Below, piece by piece: positions 17,505 through 25,638 of a stretch of DNA of 64,000 nt. A model generated the notes under the pieces. The model did not search any database, had not been told where the DNA came from, and worked only from the letters and a program-made list of their open reading frames with translations. This DNA comes from AP-15 sp035570935 (GTDB lineage Bacteria; Pseudomonadota; Alphaproteobacteria; ATCC43930; CGMCC-115725), in contig DATMKU010000322.1 in the NCBI GenBank assembly GCA_035570935.1, positions 1 through 64,000 on the forward strand, written 5' to 3'. How positions within the stretch are numbered: position 1 is the stretch's first letter; every line of letters starts with the position of its first letter. The position numbers and the translations under genes are program-made.

Positions 17505-19442
17505 ATGTGTGGGATTGCGGGTTTCCTTGACCTCAAACGCCGGTTCAGCCAGCCGCAGGCGGCCGAATTGGCGCGCACGATGGCCGATCGGCTCACCCAC
17601 CGTGGCCCCGATGCGGGCGGCAGTTGGGCCGATCCGGCGGCCGGGGTCGCCCTCGGCTTTCGCCGGCTCGCCATCATCGACCTCAGCGCCGCCGGCGCCC
17701 AGCCGATGGTCTCCGCGAGCGGCTGCTCGGTCCTGGCCTATAATGGCGAAGTCTACAACCCGGAGGAGTTGCGGCCCGAGCTCGAAGGGCGCGGCATCCG
17801 CTGGCGCGGCCACTCCGACAGCGAGGTGATCCTCGAGGCGTTCGAAGCCTGGGGCGTGGTCGCGACCGCGAAACGCCTGATCGGCATGTTCGCGCTGGCC
17901 TGGTGGGATGGCCGAACCCGCACCCTCTGGCTGCTGCGCGATCGGATCGGCAAAAAGCCGCTCTATTATGGCCATTTCGACGGCACCATCCTGTTCGGCT
18001 CGCAGCTCAAGGCGCTGATGGCGCACCCGGCCTGCGATCGCACGATCGATCGCGACGCGGTGGCCGCCTATCTCCGCTTCGGCTGCTACCCCTCGGCGCA
18101 TTCCGTGCTCCAGGGTGTGCGCCAGCTCAAGCCCGGCACCGCGGTCGCGATCCCGGCCGACGGCCACCGCCGCGGCGAACCGGCCGAGCATGTCTACTGG
18201 GACGCGTACGAAGTTGCCGCTCGGCCGCCGGCGGCGCCAAACGGCCAAGATCCGACCGACGCGCTCGAACACCTGCTGGCGGACGCGGTGCGCCGGCGCA
18301 TGGTTGCCGACGTCCCGCTCGGCGCATTTCTCTCGGGCGGCATCGACAGCTCTACCGTGGTCGCGCTGATGCAGAAGCAGAGCGCGCGACCGGTCAAGAC
18401 CTTCTCGATCGGCTTCAACGAGGAGCGCTACAACGAAGCGCCCTACGCCAAGGCAGTGGCGGAATATCTCGGCACCGACCACACCGAACTCTACGTCCCG
18501 CCCGAGGCGGCACTCGAGCTGATCCCGCAGCTGGCGGAATGGTACGACGAACCTTTCGCGGATGCCTCGCAGATCCCGACCTTGCTGGTATCCGAGCTGG
18601 CGCGTCGCCACGTGACCGTGGCGCTCTCCGGCGATGGCGGCGACGAGCTGTTCCACGGCTATCCCTGGTACCAGTTTGGCGCCCGGCTCGGCGGCGTCGC
18701 CGGAGCCTTGCCGCTGGCGGCGCGCCGCAGCTTGGCTTTCCTCCTGACCGTGCCGAGCCCCGCTGCCTGGGACTCGTTGGCGCGTCTGGCGCCGGGGGCG
18801 AGGCGACCGGAACGGCTCGGCGACCGGGCGCACAAGCTTGCCGCGTGGATAAGTCTGCCGAGCCAGGACCTGCTGTTTCGCGAAATCCGCAGCCTATGGT
18901 CGGAGCCGGAAGCGCTGGTGCCCGGTGCGATCGAGCCGGTGGACCCGATCTGGATGGGTGCGGCGGCGAACGCGGTCCCCGACTTCCTCGACCGCATGCC
19001 GATGATCGACCTGCTCACCTATTTGCCGGACGACATCCTGACCAAGGTAGACCGGGCAACGATGGCGGTGGGTCTCGAGGGACGGTGCCCGATCCTCGAT
19101 CATCGCGTCGTCGAATTCGCGCTCGGCCTGCCGCGGGAATACAAGATCGCGGGAGGGCGGACAAAGATCCTCCTCAAAAATGTGTTGGCGCGGCATCTGC
19201 CGCGGGCATTGTTCGAACGGCCCAAACAGGGGTTCGAATCGCCGATAGCGGACTGGCTTCGCGGTCGCCTCAGGGATTGGGCGGAGGACCTGCTCGACCC
19301 GGCGGCAATGCGCGCCGACGGTTTGCTGGACCCCGCACCGATCCGGCAGAAATGGCTGGAGCACCAGTCGGGCCGCCGCAATTGGCAATCCGCCCTGTGG
19401 AACGTGTTGATGTTCCAGGAATGGAAACGCCGCTGGGCCTGA
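17505..19442 (+). CDS. Asparagine synthase-type amidotransferase, exosortase A associated
   Basis: This 645-residue class II glutamine amidotransferase has Cys2 as nucleophile (MCGIAGFLDL), the glutaminase motifs THRGPDAGG and AYNGEVYN, and the ATP pyrophosphatase loop SGGIDSST at 277-284. ALSGDGGDELFHGYPWY is a second ATP-site block. The family makes amides from glutamine and ATP. Copies beside exosortase A genes are thought to modify a sugar or polymer rather than make free asparagine, and that reading is favoured here by the flanking glycosyltransferases and xrtA. The start is fixed by Cys2. The gene has its own promoter and a stretch of AT-rich leader. Confidence 0.88.
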   Translation: MCGIAGFLDLKRRFSQPQAAELARTMADRLTHRGPDAGGSWADPAAGVALGFRRLAIIDLSAAGAQPMVSASGCSVLAYNGEVYNPEELRPELEGRGIRWRGHSDSEVILEAFEAWGVVATAKRLIGMFALAWWDGRTRTLWLLRDRIGKKPLYYGHFDGTILFGSQLKALMAHPACDRTIDRDAVAAYLRFGCYPSAHSVLQGVRQLKPGTAVAIPADGHRRGEPAEHVYWDAYEVAARPPAAPNGQDPTDALEHLLADAVRRRMVADVPLGAFLSGGIDSSTVVALMQKQSARPVKTFSIGFNEERYNEAPYAKAVAEYLGTDHTELYVPPEAALELIPQLAEWYDEPFADASQIPTLLVSELARRHVTVALSGDGGDELFHGYPWYQFGARLGGVAGALPLAARRSLAFLLTVPSPAAWDSLARLAPGARRPERLGDRAHKLAAWISLPSQDLLFREIRSLWSEPEALVPGAIEPVDPIWMGAAANAVPDFLDRMPMIDLLTYLPDDILTKVDRATMAVGLEGRCPILDHRVVEFALGLPREYKIAGGRTKILLKNVLARHLPRALFERPKQGFESPIADWLRGRLRDWAEDLLDPAAMRADGLLDPAPIRQKWLEHQSGRRNWQSALWNVLMFQEWKRRWA

Positions 19443-19512
19443 TCGCAGCGAGGGCGTATGCGAGTTTGGGTTTCGGCGGTTTTTGCAAACCGGCGTTTAT
19501 CAGGGGTCGGCG

Positions 19513-20688
19513 TTGCGGATTCTTTACAGCCATCGCGTTCAGTCCCATGACGGGCAGGGTGTGCACATCGACGAGCTCGTGAACGCGATGCGTTGCGCCG
19601 GCAACGAGTTAGTGGTCGTCGGGCCAAGTGTTTATCGGAAAGGGGAACTCGGTGGCGAGAGCGCGCTCGTTGCCGTCATCCGAAGAGTACTCCCGGCCGC
19701 TTTGATCGAACTGGCGGAGATCCAGTATAATCTACCCGCTTTTCTGCGTCTGCGGCGCGCCTATAAGGCCTTCGCGCCCGATTTTGTCTATGAGCGCTAC
19801 AACCTCTACCATCTCGCCGGGATGTTGCTGAAGCGGTGGGATCGCGTTCCTTTTTATCTTGAGGTGAATTCGCCGCTCGCCGAGGAACGGGGGCGCTTTG
19901 GCAAGCTCAAGCTCCATCACCTGGCAAAGGCGCTCGAAGGATTGGTTTGGCGTTCCGCCGACAGAATTTTTGTCGTAACCGAGGTGCTCAAGGGGATCGT
20001 TGTCGCTAGCGGGGTAGAGCGCGAGCGGATCACTGTCGTCCCGAACGGCGTCGATCTTGACGCCTTTCCTGCCGCGCCTTATCGGGCCAAGCCGGGTCCG
20101 ATAACCATCGGCTTTATCGGTTTTGTTCGGGATTGGCATGGTCTCGACGCGGTCATTGCCGGGCTCGCCCAGCCTTCCGATCCGCCGATCCGCTTGATCG
20201 TGGCCGGCGACGGTCCTGCGCGGCCCGCCCTCGAGCGGCAGGCGCAGGCACTTGGCGTCGCCCGTCTCGTACAATTCATCGGGGTTCAGCAACGCCAAAG
20301 CGTCCCGGATCTGATCCGCGGCTTCGACATCGCGTTACAGCCGCAAGCGGTTGCCTACGCATCGCCGCTCAAGCTGTTCGAATACATGGCCGGCGGCCGC
20401 GCCATCGTCGCGCCCGCGCAGCCGAACATTCGTGAAATCCTCAGCGACGGCGAGACCGCGATCTTGTTCGATCCCCAAGACCCCGCCGCGTTGTGGCGCG
20501 CGATCCGGCGCCTCGCCGCCGATCCGCAATTGCGCGAGCGGCTCGGGTATGCCGCCCGGCTTGCTCTCGAAGCAGCCGACTATACCTGGCAGGCGAACGC
20601 CGCGCGGGTCACGTCGGCGGTCGCGAGCGATCTGGCACGACCCTCGGTCTCCGCGAGCGTCGAGCCCGCTCTCGATCCTCCTGGATGA
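19513..20688 (+). CDS. GT4-family glycosyltransferase, exosortase A cluster
   Basis: The product has 391 residues. It is a GT-B glycosyltransferase with an acceptor half beginning RILYSHRVQSHDGQGVHIDE, then TVVPNGVDLDAFP, and a donor half with GFIGFVRDWHGLDAVI and SPLKLFEYMAGGRAIVAP. It probably adds a sugar during assembly of an exopolysaccharide. The start is taken as TTG 19513 because CAGGGG lies six bases upstream and because family members start with the same RILY motif. An upstream TTG at 19483 has no ribosome binding site. The 3' end overlaps a small antisense gene at 20609-20758. It follows the amidotransferase gene by 70 bases, probably in one transcript. Confidence 0.82.
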   Translation: MRILYSHRVQSHDGQGVHIDELVNAMRCAGNELVVVGPSVYRKGELGGESALVAVIRRVLPAALIELAEIQYNLPAFLRLRRAYKAFAPDFVYERYNLYHLAGMLLKRWDRVPFYLEVNSPLAEERGRFGKLKLHHLAKALEGLVWRSADRIFVVTEVLKGIVVASGVERERITVVPNGVDLDAFPAAPYRAKPGPITIGFIGFVRDWHGLDAVIAGLAQPSDPPIRLIVAGDGPARPALERQAQALGVARLVQFIGVQQRQSVPDLIRGFDIALQPQAVAYASPLKLFEYMAGGRAIVAPAQPNIREILSDGETAILFDPQDPAALWRAIRRLAADPQLRERLGYAARLALEAADYTWQANAARVTSAVASDLARPSVSASVEPALDPPG

Positions 20689-20758
20689 TGCGGACCACGA
20701 TGAACACAAAAAAGCCGGTTAGCCCAAGGAGCAGAAACGCTTGAAATTCGTCGACCAT
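20609..20758 (-). CDS. Small single-pass membrane protein (49 residues)
   Basis: An ATG at 20756-20758 on the minus strand is preceded by a perfect AGGAGG at 20764-20769, five bases away. The frame codes for 49 residues: MVDEFQAF, a hydrophobic helix LLLGLTGFFVFIVV (residues 9-22), then a very basic and arginine-rich tail ending SRPPT. This is the layout of a small inner-membrane protein with a cytoplasmic basic tail. It overlaps the end of the glycosyltransferase gene (19513-20688) by 80 bases in antisense. No family is recognised. The perfect ribosome binding site plus the membrane helix argue that it is real; the codon-poor overlap with another gene argues for caution. Confidence 0.55.
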   Translation of the reverse strand: MVDEFQAFLLLGLTGFFVFIVVRIIQEDRERARRSRRPRVVPDRSRPPT

Positions 20759-20969
20759 CGCAGCCTCCTAGATTCACGCACCAATTCGCCGGCCAAACGG
20801 CGCTGCGACGGCCCGTAGCGCGTTCTCCCGATAAAGATAGTTGCGGTCGCAATAAAGTTAGGTGAAAAATCTTCCGTCGCGGTTGATCGGCGATGAAGCG
20901 ATTGCTCCCCGCGCAAAGTTCGGCCGGCATCACCCCTTCCTTCGCGCTTTCGGAACCCGCCCGAAGCTG

Positions 20970-22094
20970 ATGCCGCCCGTCCTGCTCCACGTATTTCCGA
21001 CCCTCGCCGTCGGCGGCCAGCAGACCCGGTTCGCGACGATCGCCAACCATTTCGGCGGAGATTTCCGCCATCGGCTGATCAGCCTTGACGGCCAAGACGC
21101 GGCCATCGCCCTTCTCCACTCCGGCATCGATTATGTTTTGCTGCCGGCCCCAGCGCAGAGCGCGAAGCCGCTCGCCCGCCTCCGCGGGATCGCCGCAGTC
21201 ACCGCACGGGCGGGCGCCGACCTCCTCGTTACCTACAATTGGGGGGCGATCGAGTGGGCGATCGTCAATCGCATCCGCTTTCGCCGGCCGCACGTTCACC
21301 TGGAAGACGGTTTTGGCCCGGATGAAGCCGACGGTCAGCTGGGGCGTCGAGTTTTAACCCGGCGGCTTACCCTGTCGAAGTCAACCGTGGTGGTCCCGTC
21401 GCGCAATCTCGCGGAAATCGCCCGCACCCAGTGGCGGCTCGATCCAAAGCGCGTGGTTTACATCCCGAATGGCATCGATCCTCGCCGCTTTGACGGCATC
21501 CCCGCGGGTGGCGCGCCGTTTTTCGATCGGCGCGCCGAAGAATGCGTGATCGGCTCTTTCTCGCCATTGCGCCGGGAAAAGAATCTCGGGCGATTGCTGG
21601 AAGCTTTCGCCGAGGTCGTCGCAACCTCGTCCGGGTCAATCCGCCTGGTGATTTGCGGGGACGGCCCCGAGCGCCCAGGTCTCGGCGACCTGGCAGACCG
21701 GCTCGGCGTCGCGGATCGGATTACCTTCACCGGCCATGTCCCAAAGCCGGAGGCGGTGATGGGCGCTTTCGACCTCTTTGCCATGACCTCCGATACCGAG
21801 CAGATGCCATATGCCGTCGTCGAGGCGATGGCGGCGCGGTTGCCAGTCCTGGCTACCGCGGTCGGGGACATCGCGGCGATGGTCGGCGACGAGAACCGCC
21901 CTTTCATCATCGCACGCGACGACCAGCGCCACCTCGTTGCAGCGCTCGCGCGGCTGTGCGGTGATCAAGCGCTCCGCCGCCGGCTCGGAAACGCCAATCG
22001 CGTTCGCGTGGAGCAAAGTTTCTGCATCGCTCCGATGGCCGACGCTTTTCGCCAAATCCTGATTGACGCCGCCGGGCGGCCGCGCCTGCGGTAG
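20970..22094 (+). CDS. GT4-family glycosyltransferase, exosortase A cluster
   Basis: The protein, 374 residues, is a GT-B glycosyltransferase similar to the sugar transferases found with exosortase A loci. Its acceptor half has LLHVFPTLAVGGQQTRFATI. Its donor half has CVIGSFSPLRREKNLGRLLE, LVICGDGPERPGL and SDTEQMPYAVVEAMAARLPV with the conserved glutamates. It probably acts in polysaccharide synthesis at the inner membrane. ATG 20970 is preferred; the open frame extends to 20862, but the added 36 residues do not look like the family and lack a good ribosome binding site. The next gene downstream, atpH, belongs to another unit. Confidence 0.82.
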   Translation: MPPVLLHVFPTLAVGGQQTRFATIANHFGGDFRHRLISLDGQDAAIALLHSGIDYVLLPAPAQSAKPLARLRGIAAVTARAGADLLVTYNWGAIEWAIVNRIRFRRPHVHLEDGFGPDEADGQLGRRVLTRRLTLSKSTVVVPSRNLAEIARTQWRLDPKRVVYIPNGIDPRRFDGIPAGGAPFFDRRAEECVIGSFSPLRREKNLGRLLEAFAEVVATSSGSIRLVICGDGPERPGLGDLADRLGVADRITFTGHVPKPEAVMGAFDLFAMTSDTEQMPYAVVEAMAARLPVLATAVGDIAAMVGDENRPFIIARDDQRHLVAALARLCGDQALRRRLGNANRVRVEQSFCIAPMADAFRQILIDAAGRPRLR

Positions 22095-22330
22095 GCCCAG
22101 CAAACGTAGCTTTTAGGCCGAGACGTTCGATAAGCTTGGCCCGGGCAGGATTTGGTGCTGCCCTCGTGCGCCGGGTCGCCAGCGAGAGCCGGCGGTTGCG
22201 CCGGGTTCGGCGCTGTGTTAGGGAACCGCCCGGCGGCTTTGCCCGGCGGCGGTGGCTGGGCGCGATCCGAAAACAACAAGGAACGCTGCTACGGCTTCTC
22301 GCCGGTGCGGCTATCGAGGACTGCTGTACA

Positions 22331-22885
22331 TTGCCCTCCGAAACGACCGGCGTCTCAGCCCTGGCCGAGCGGTATGCGACGGCGCTGTTCGATATCGCCG
22401 ACGAACGCCGCGCGCTCGACGAGGTCGCGGCGGATCTGCGCCAGCTGCGGGCGATGGTCGCGGCAAGCGCCGATCTAATGCGCCTCGTACGCAGCCCGGT
22501 GCTGTCGCGTCACGACCAGGCCCGCGCCGTGGCAGCGTTGGCGCTGCGCGCCGAATTGTCGCCGCTGGTCCGCGATTTTCTCGCCGTCGTCGCCCGCAAC
22601 CGGCGGCTGTTTGCGGTGCCTTCGATGATCGACGGGTTTCTTGCTATGCTCGCGGCGCGCCGCGGCGAGGTCACCGCCGAGGTGGTCGCGGCCCAGCCGT
22701 TGACCGAGGCCCAGCTCGACGCGTTGAGCGAGCATCTGCGGCGCACCGTCGGGCGGCGGGTTTTCGTCGATGCGCGGGTCGATCAGCGGCTGATCGGCGG
22801 GATGATCGTCAAGGTCGGCTCGCGCATGGTCGATGCCTCGGTCGAAAGCAAGCTGCGCCGTCTGCAACTGGCGATGAAAGCCTAG
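22331..22885 (+). CDS. atpH: F1F0 ATP synthase subunit delta
   Basis: The product is a 184-residue delta subunit, part of the stalk that holds the F1 head to F0. Family blocks are SALAERYATALFDIADE at the N terminus and VDARVDQRLIGGMIVKVGS with LRRLQLAMK at the C terminus. The start is taken as TTG 22331 because the resulting LPSETTGVSALAERY matches the usual alphaproteobacterial beginning, and GAGGA is ten bases upstream. A longer frame open to 22136 adds arginine-rich sequence that is not family-like. This is the first gene of the atpHAGDC operon, 15 bases before atpA. Confidence 0.92.
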   Translation: MPSETTGVSALAERYATALFDIADERRALDEVAADLRQLRAMVAASADLMRLVRSPVLSRHDQARAVAALALRAELSPLVRDFLAVVARNRRLFAVPSMIDGFLAMLAARRGEVTAEVVAAQPLTEAQLDALSEHLRRTVGRRVFVDARVDQRLIGGMIVKVGSRMVDASVESKLRRLQLAMKA

Positions 22886-22900
22886 GCTGAAGAGGGTTTC

Positions 22901-24430
22901 ATGGAAATTCGCGCGGCAGAGATTTCGGCGATCCTCAAGCAGCAGATCGCCAATTTCGGCAGCGAGGCGGATGTCGCCGAGGTCGGCCAGGTGCTGTCGA
23001 TCGGCGACGGCATCGCCCGCATCTACGGCCTCGACCAGGTCCAAGCCGGGGAGATGGTGGAATTCCCGAACGGCGTGCGCGGCATGGCGCTCAACCTCGA
23101 AAGCGACAATGTCGGCGTCGTCGTGTTTGGCGAGGACAGCGGCATCGGCGAAGGCGACACCGTCAAGCGCACCAGCGCCATCGTCGACGTACCGGTCGGG
23201 CGCGGGCTCTTGGGCCGCGTCGTCGACGCGCTCGGCGAACCGATCGACGGCAAGGGACCGCTCGTCGATGTGCAAAGGACGCGGGTCGAGGTCAAGGCGC
23301 CGGGCATCGTCCCGCGCCGTTCGGTGCACGAGCCGGTGCAGACCGGGTTGAAGGCGATCGACGCGCTGGTTCCGATCGGCCGCGGCCAGCGAGAGCTGGT
23401 CATCGGCGACCGCCAGACCGGCAAGACCGCGGTCGCGATCGACGCCGTCCTGAACCAGCGCCCGGTCAACGCCGGCAGCGACGAGCGGGTCAAGCTCTAC
23501 TGCATTTACGTCGCGGTCGGGCAAAAGCGCTCGTCGGTCGCCCAGATTGTCAAGACCTTGCAGGATTACGGCGCGCTCGAATACTCGATCGTCGTGGCCG
23601 CGACCGCATCCGAGCCGGCGCCGCTGCAATATCTCGCCCCCTATGCCGGTTGTGCCATGGGCGAGTTCTTTCGCGACAACGGCATGCATGCGCTGATCAT
23701 CTACGACGATCTGTCGAAGCACGCGGTCGCGTATCGCCAGATGTCGCTGTTGCTGCGCCGCCCGCCCGGGCGCGAGGCTTATCCGGGCGACGTCTTCTAC
23801 CTCCATTCGCGACTGCTCGAACGCGCCGCCAAAATGAACGAGGATCACGGCGCCGGCTCGCTGACCGCGTTGCCGATCATCGAGACCCAGGCGGGCGATG
23901 TGTCGGCCTATATCCCGACCAACGTGATCTCGATCACCGACGGTCAGATCTTTCTCGAAACCGAGCTGTTTTATCGCGGCATTCGCCCCGCCATTAATGT
24001 CGGTCTGTCGGTCAGTCGGGTCGGATCGGCGGCGCAGATCAAGGCGATGAAGCAGGTCGCCGGGCGCATCAAGCTCGAACTCGCGCAATACCGCGAGATG
24101 GCCTCCTTCGCCCAGTTCTCCTCGGATCTCGACGCGTCGACCCAGCGGCTGCTGGCGCGCGGCGCGCGGCTCACCGAATTGCTGAAGCAGCCGCAATTCT
24201 CGCCGATGCCGGTCGAGGAGCAGGTGGTGGTGATCTTTGCCGGCACTCGCGGCTATCTCGATCAGGTCGAGGTCGGCGCCGTGACCCGCTTCGAAACCGC
24301 GATGCTCGGCGAGATCAGGGCCGACCACGCCGATCTGCTGGAAGCGATCCGCAGCAAGCAGGAGGTCACCCCCGAGGTCGACAAAGCGCTCGTCGAGTTT
24401 CTCGACCGCTTTGTCAAAACCTTCGTGTGA
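22901..24430 (+). CDS. atpA: F1F0 ATP synthase subunit alpha
   Basis: This 509-residue subunit is the non-catalytic nucleotide-binding partner of beta in the F1 head. The Walker A motif GDRQTGKT is at 169-176. The typical start EIRAAEISAILKQQI and the block ITDGQIFLETELFYRGIRPA are present, as is the arginine-finger context PAINVGLSVSRVGSAAQ. The length is normal. AGAGGG stands four bases before the start. The gene sits second in atpHAGDC. Its 3' spacer holds a palindromic repeat. Confidence 0.98.
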   Translation: MEIRAAEISAILKQQIANFGSEADVAEVGQVLSIGDGIARIYGLDQVQAGEMVEFPNGVRGMALNLESDNVGVVVFGEDSGIGEGDTVKRTSAIVDVPVGRGLLGRVVDALGEPIDGKGPLVDVQRTRVEVKAPGIVPRRSVHEPVQTGLKAIDALVPIGRGQRELVIGDRQTGKTAVAIDAVLNQRPVNAGSDERVKLYCIYVAVGQKRSSVAQIVKTLQDYGALEYSIVVAATASEPAPLQYLAPYAGCAMGEFFRDNGMHALIIYDDLSKHAVAYRQMSLLLRRPPGREAYPGDVFYLHSRLLERAAKMNEDHGAGSLTALPIIETQAGDVSAYIPTNVISITDGQIFLETELFYRGIRPAINVGLSVSRVGSAAQIKAMKQVAGRIKLELAQYREMASFAQFSSDLDASTQRLLARGARLTELLKQPQFSPMPVEEQVVVIFAGTRGYLDQVEVGAVTRFETAMLGEIRADHADLLEAIRSKQEVTPEVDKALVEFLDRFVKTFV

Positions 24431-24437
24431 GATTGCG

Positions 24438-24536
24438 TTGTCATTGCCAGCGCAGCGAAGCAATCAAGCAATCCCCTGCCGCTTGTGTCTCATCCCATCG
24501 AGATTGCTTCGTTGCCGGCGGCTTCTCGCAATGACA
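24438..24536. repeat. Palindromic interspersed repeat between atpA and atpG
   Basis: The 122-base spacer is filled by an imperfect palindrome. The left arm contains TGTCATTGCCAGCGCAGCGA followed by AGCAATC (to 24465). The right arm begins GATTGCTTCGTTGCC (24502) and ends CTCGCAATGACA (24536). The outer parts TGTCATTGC and GCAATGACA are exact complements, as are GAAGCAATC and GATTGCTTC. Elements of this composition are scattered through many alphaproteobacterial genomes as REP- or MITE-like repeats. Transcribed, it would form a long hairpin inside the atp mRNA. Confidence 0.7.
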
Positions 24537-24552
24537 TGACCGAGCGTGCCCG

Positions 24553-25446
24553 ATGCCGAGCCTGAAGGACCTGCGGATCCGCATCCGCAGCGTCCAGTCG
24601 ACGCAAAAGATCACCGCGGCGATGAAGGTCGTCGCCGCCTCGCGGCTGCGCCGGGCGCAGGAGCAGGCCGAAGCGGCGCGCCCCTATGCGCAGCGGATGG
24701 AGCGGGTCCTCGCCTCGCTCGCCGCGCGGATGACGGGGCTGCCGACCGCACCGCCGTTGCTCGTCGGCACCGGCAAGGACGAAACCCATCTGATCGTCGT
24801 CGCGACCTCCGATCGCGGCCTCGCCGGCGGCTTCAACGCCTCGATCCTGCGCGAAGCGCGGCGCCGCATCCGCGAGATCGAAGCCGCCGGCAAGCGGGTG
24901 ATGATCCTGACCGTCGGGCGCAAGGGGCGTGACGGATTGCGCCGCGACTACGGGCGGATGATCCACGACAGCCTGACCGATATCGGCCGCCGTCATTTGT
25001 CGTTCCCCGAGGCGCGCGACATCGCCGAGCGCATCCTGGTGCTGTTTCGTGCCGGCTCGTTCGATGTCTGCACGATCGTCTACAACCGTTTTCGTTCGGC
25101 GATCACCCAGATCGTCACGGCGCAGCAGCTGATCCCGTTTCCGATCGCGGCCGAGGACAGCAGGGCCTCGCCGGCGACGGCGGGGGTTTACGAATTCGAG
25201 CCGTCGGAAGAGGAGATCCTCGGCGAGCTGCTGCCGCAGAACCTCGCGGTGCAAATCTATACGGCGCTCTTGGAAAACGCGGCGAGCGAGCAGGGTGCGC
25301 GGATGACGGCGATGGACAACGCCACCCGCAACGCCGGGGATATGATCGCCCGCCTCACCTTGAACTATAACCGCACGCGGCAGGCGGCGATCACCAAGGA
25401 GCTGATCGAGATCATCTCCGGCGCCGAGTCGCTGCGCGCTGCCTAG
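24553..25446 (+). CDS. atpG: F1F0 ATP synthase subunit gamma
   Basis: This 297-residue central rotor shaft of F1 starts MPSLKDLRIRIRSVQSTQKI followed by TAAMKVVAASRLRRAQ, the family signature. It ends with MTAMDNATRNAGDMI and RQAAITKELIEIISGAESL, the C-terminal helix that turns inside the alpha-beta ring. The length is normal. No clear ribosome binding site is visible, because the upstream spacer is occupied by a palindromic repeat, so translation may depend on the reshaped leader. Third gene of atpHAGDC. Confidence 0.97.
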   Translation: MPSLKDLRIRIRSVQSTQKITAAMKVVAASRLRRAQEQAEAARPYAQRMERVLASLAARMTGLPTAPPLLVGTGKDETHLIVVATSDRGLAGGFNASILREARRRIREIEAAGKRVMILTVGRKGRDGLRRDYGRMIHDSLTDIGRRHLSFPEARDIAERILVLFRAGSFDVCTIVYNRFRSAITQIVTAQQLIPFPIAAEDSRASPATAGVYEFEPSEEEILGELLPQNLAVQIYTALLENAASEQGARMTAMDNATRNAGDMIARLTLNYNRTRQAAITKELIEIISGAESLRAA

Positions 25447-25472
25447 ATCGATATGAAATCGGCGAAGACTAC

Positions 25473-25600
25473 CCCGTCATTCCCGCGAAAACGGGAACCG
25501 GAGCCTGCCTCCCTGATTTCGCCATTGGCAGGCCCTAGCCTGAACAGCAGGGCGAAAACCCATCGCTCGCCACCGACCCCCGCTCGCAGCGGGGTGACGA
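25473..25600. repeat. Interspersed repeat with two hairpins between atpG and atpD
   Basis: The 192-base spacer before atpD contains a block bounded by CCCGTCATTCCCGCG and GCGGGGTGACGAA. Inside are two perfect hairpins: TTCCCG/CGGGAA at 25480-25497 and CCCCGCT/AGCGGGG at 25578-25594. Outer sequences of this type (GTCATTCCCGCGAAAACGGG) are common interspersed elements in alphaproteobacteria. The family differs from the repeat between atpA and atpG. Confidence 0.6.
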
Positions 25601-25638
25601 AACTCAGCCGCTGAGAACCTCACGGGAATTTGCTGCAC

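Noticed and set aside
19230..19245. GGTTCGAATC resembling a tRNA T-arm
   Set aside because: It lies inside the amidotransferase coding region and no cloverleaf can be drawn around it.
22475..24463. Long open frame on the minus strand across atpA
   Set aside because: It is antisense to a clear alpha subunit gene, rich in Arg, Asp and His, and without a ribosome binding site.
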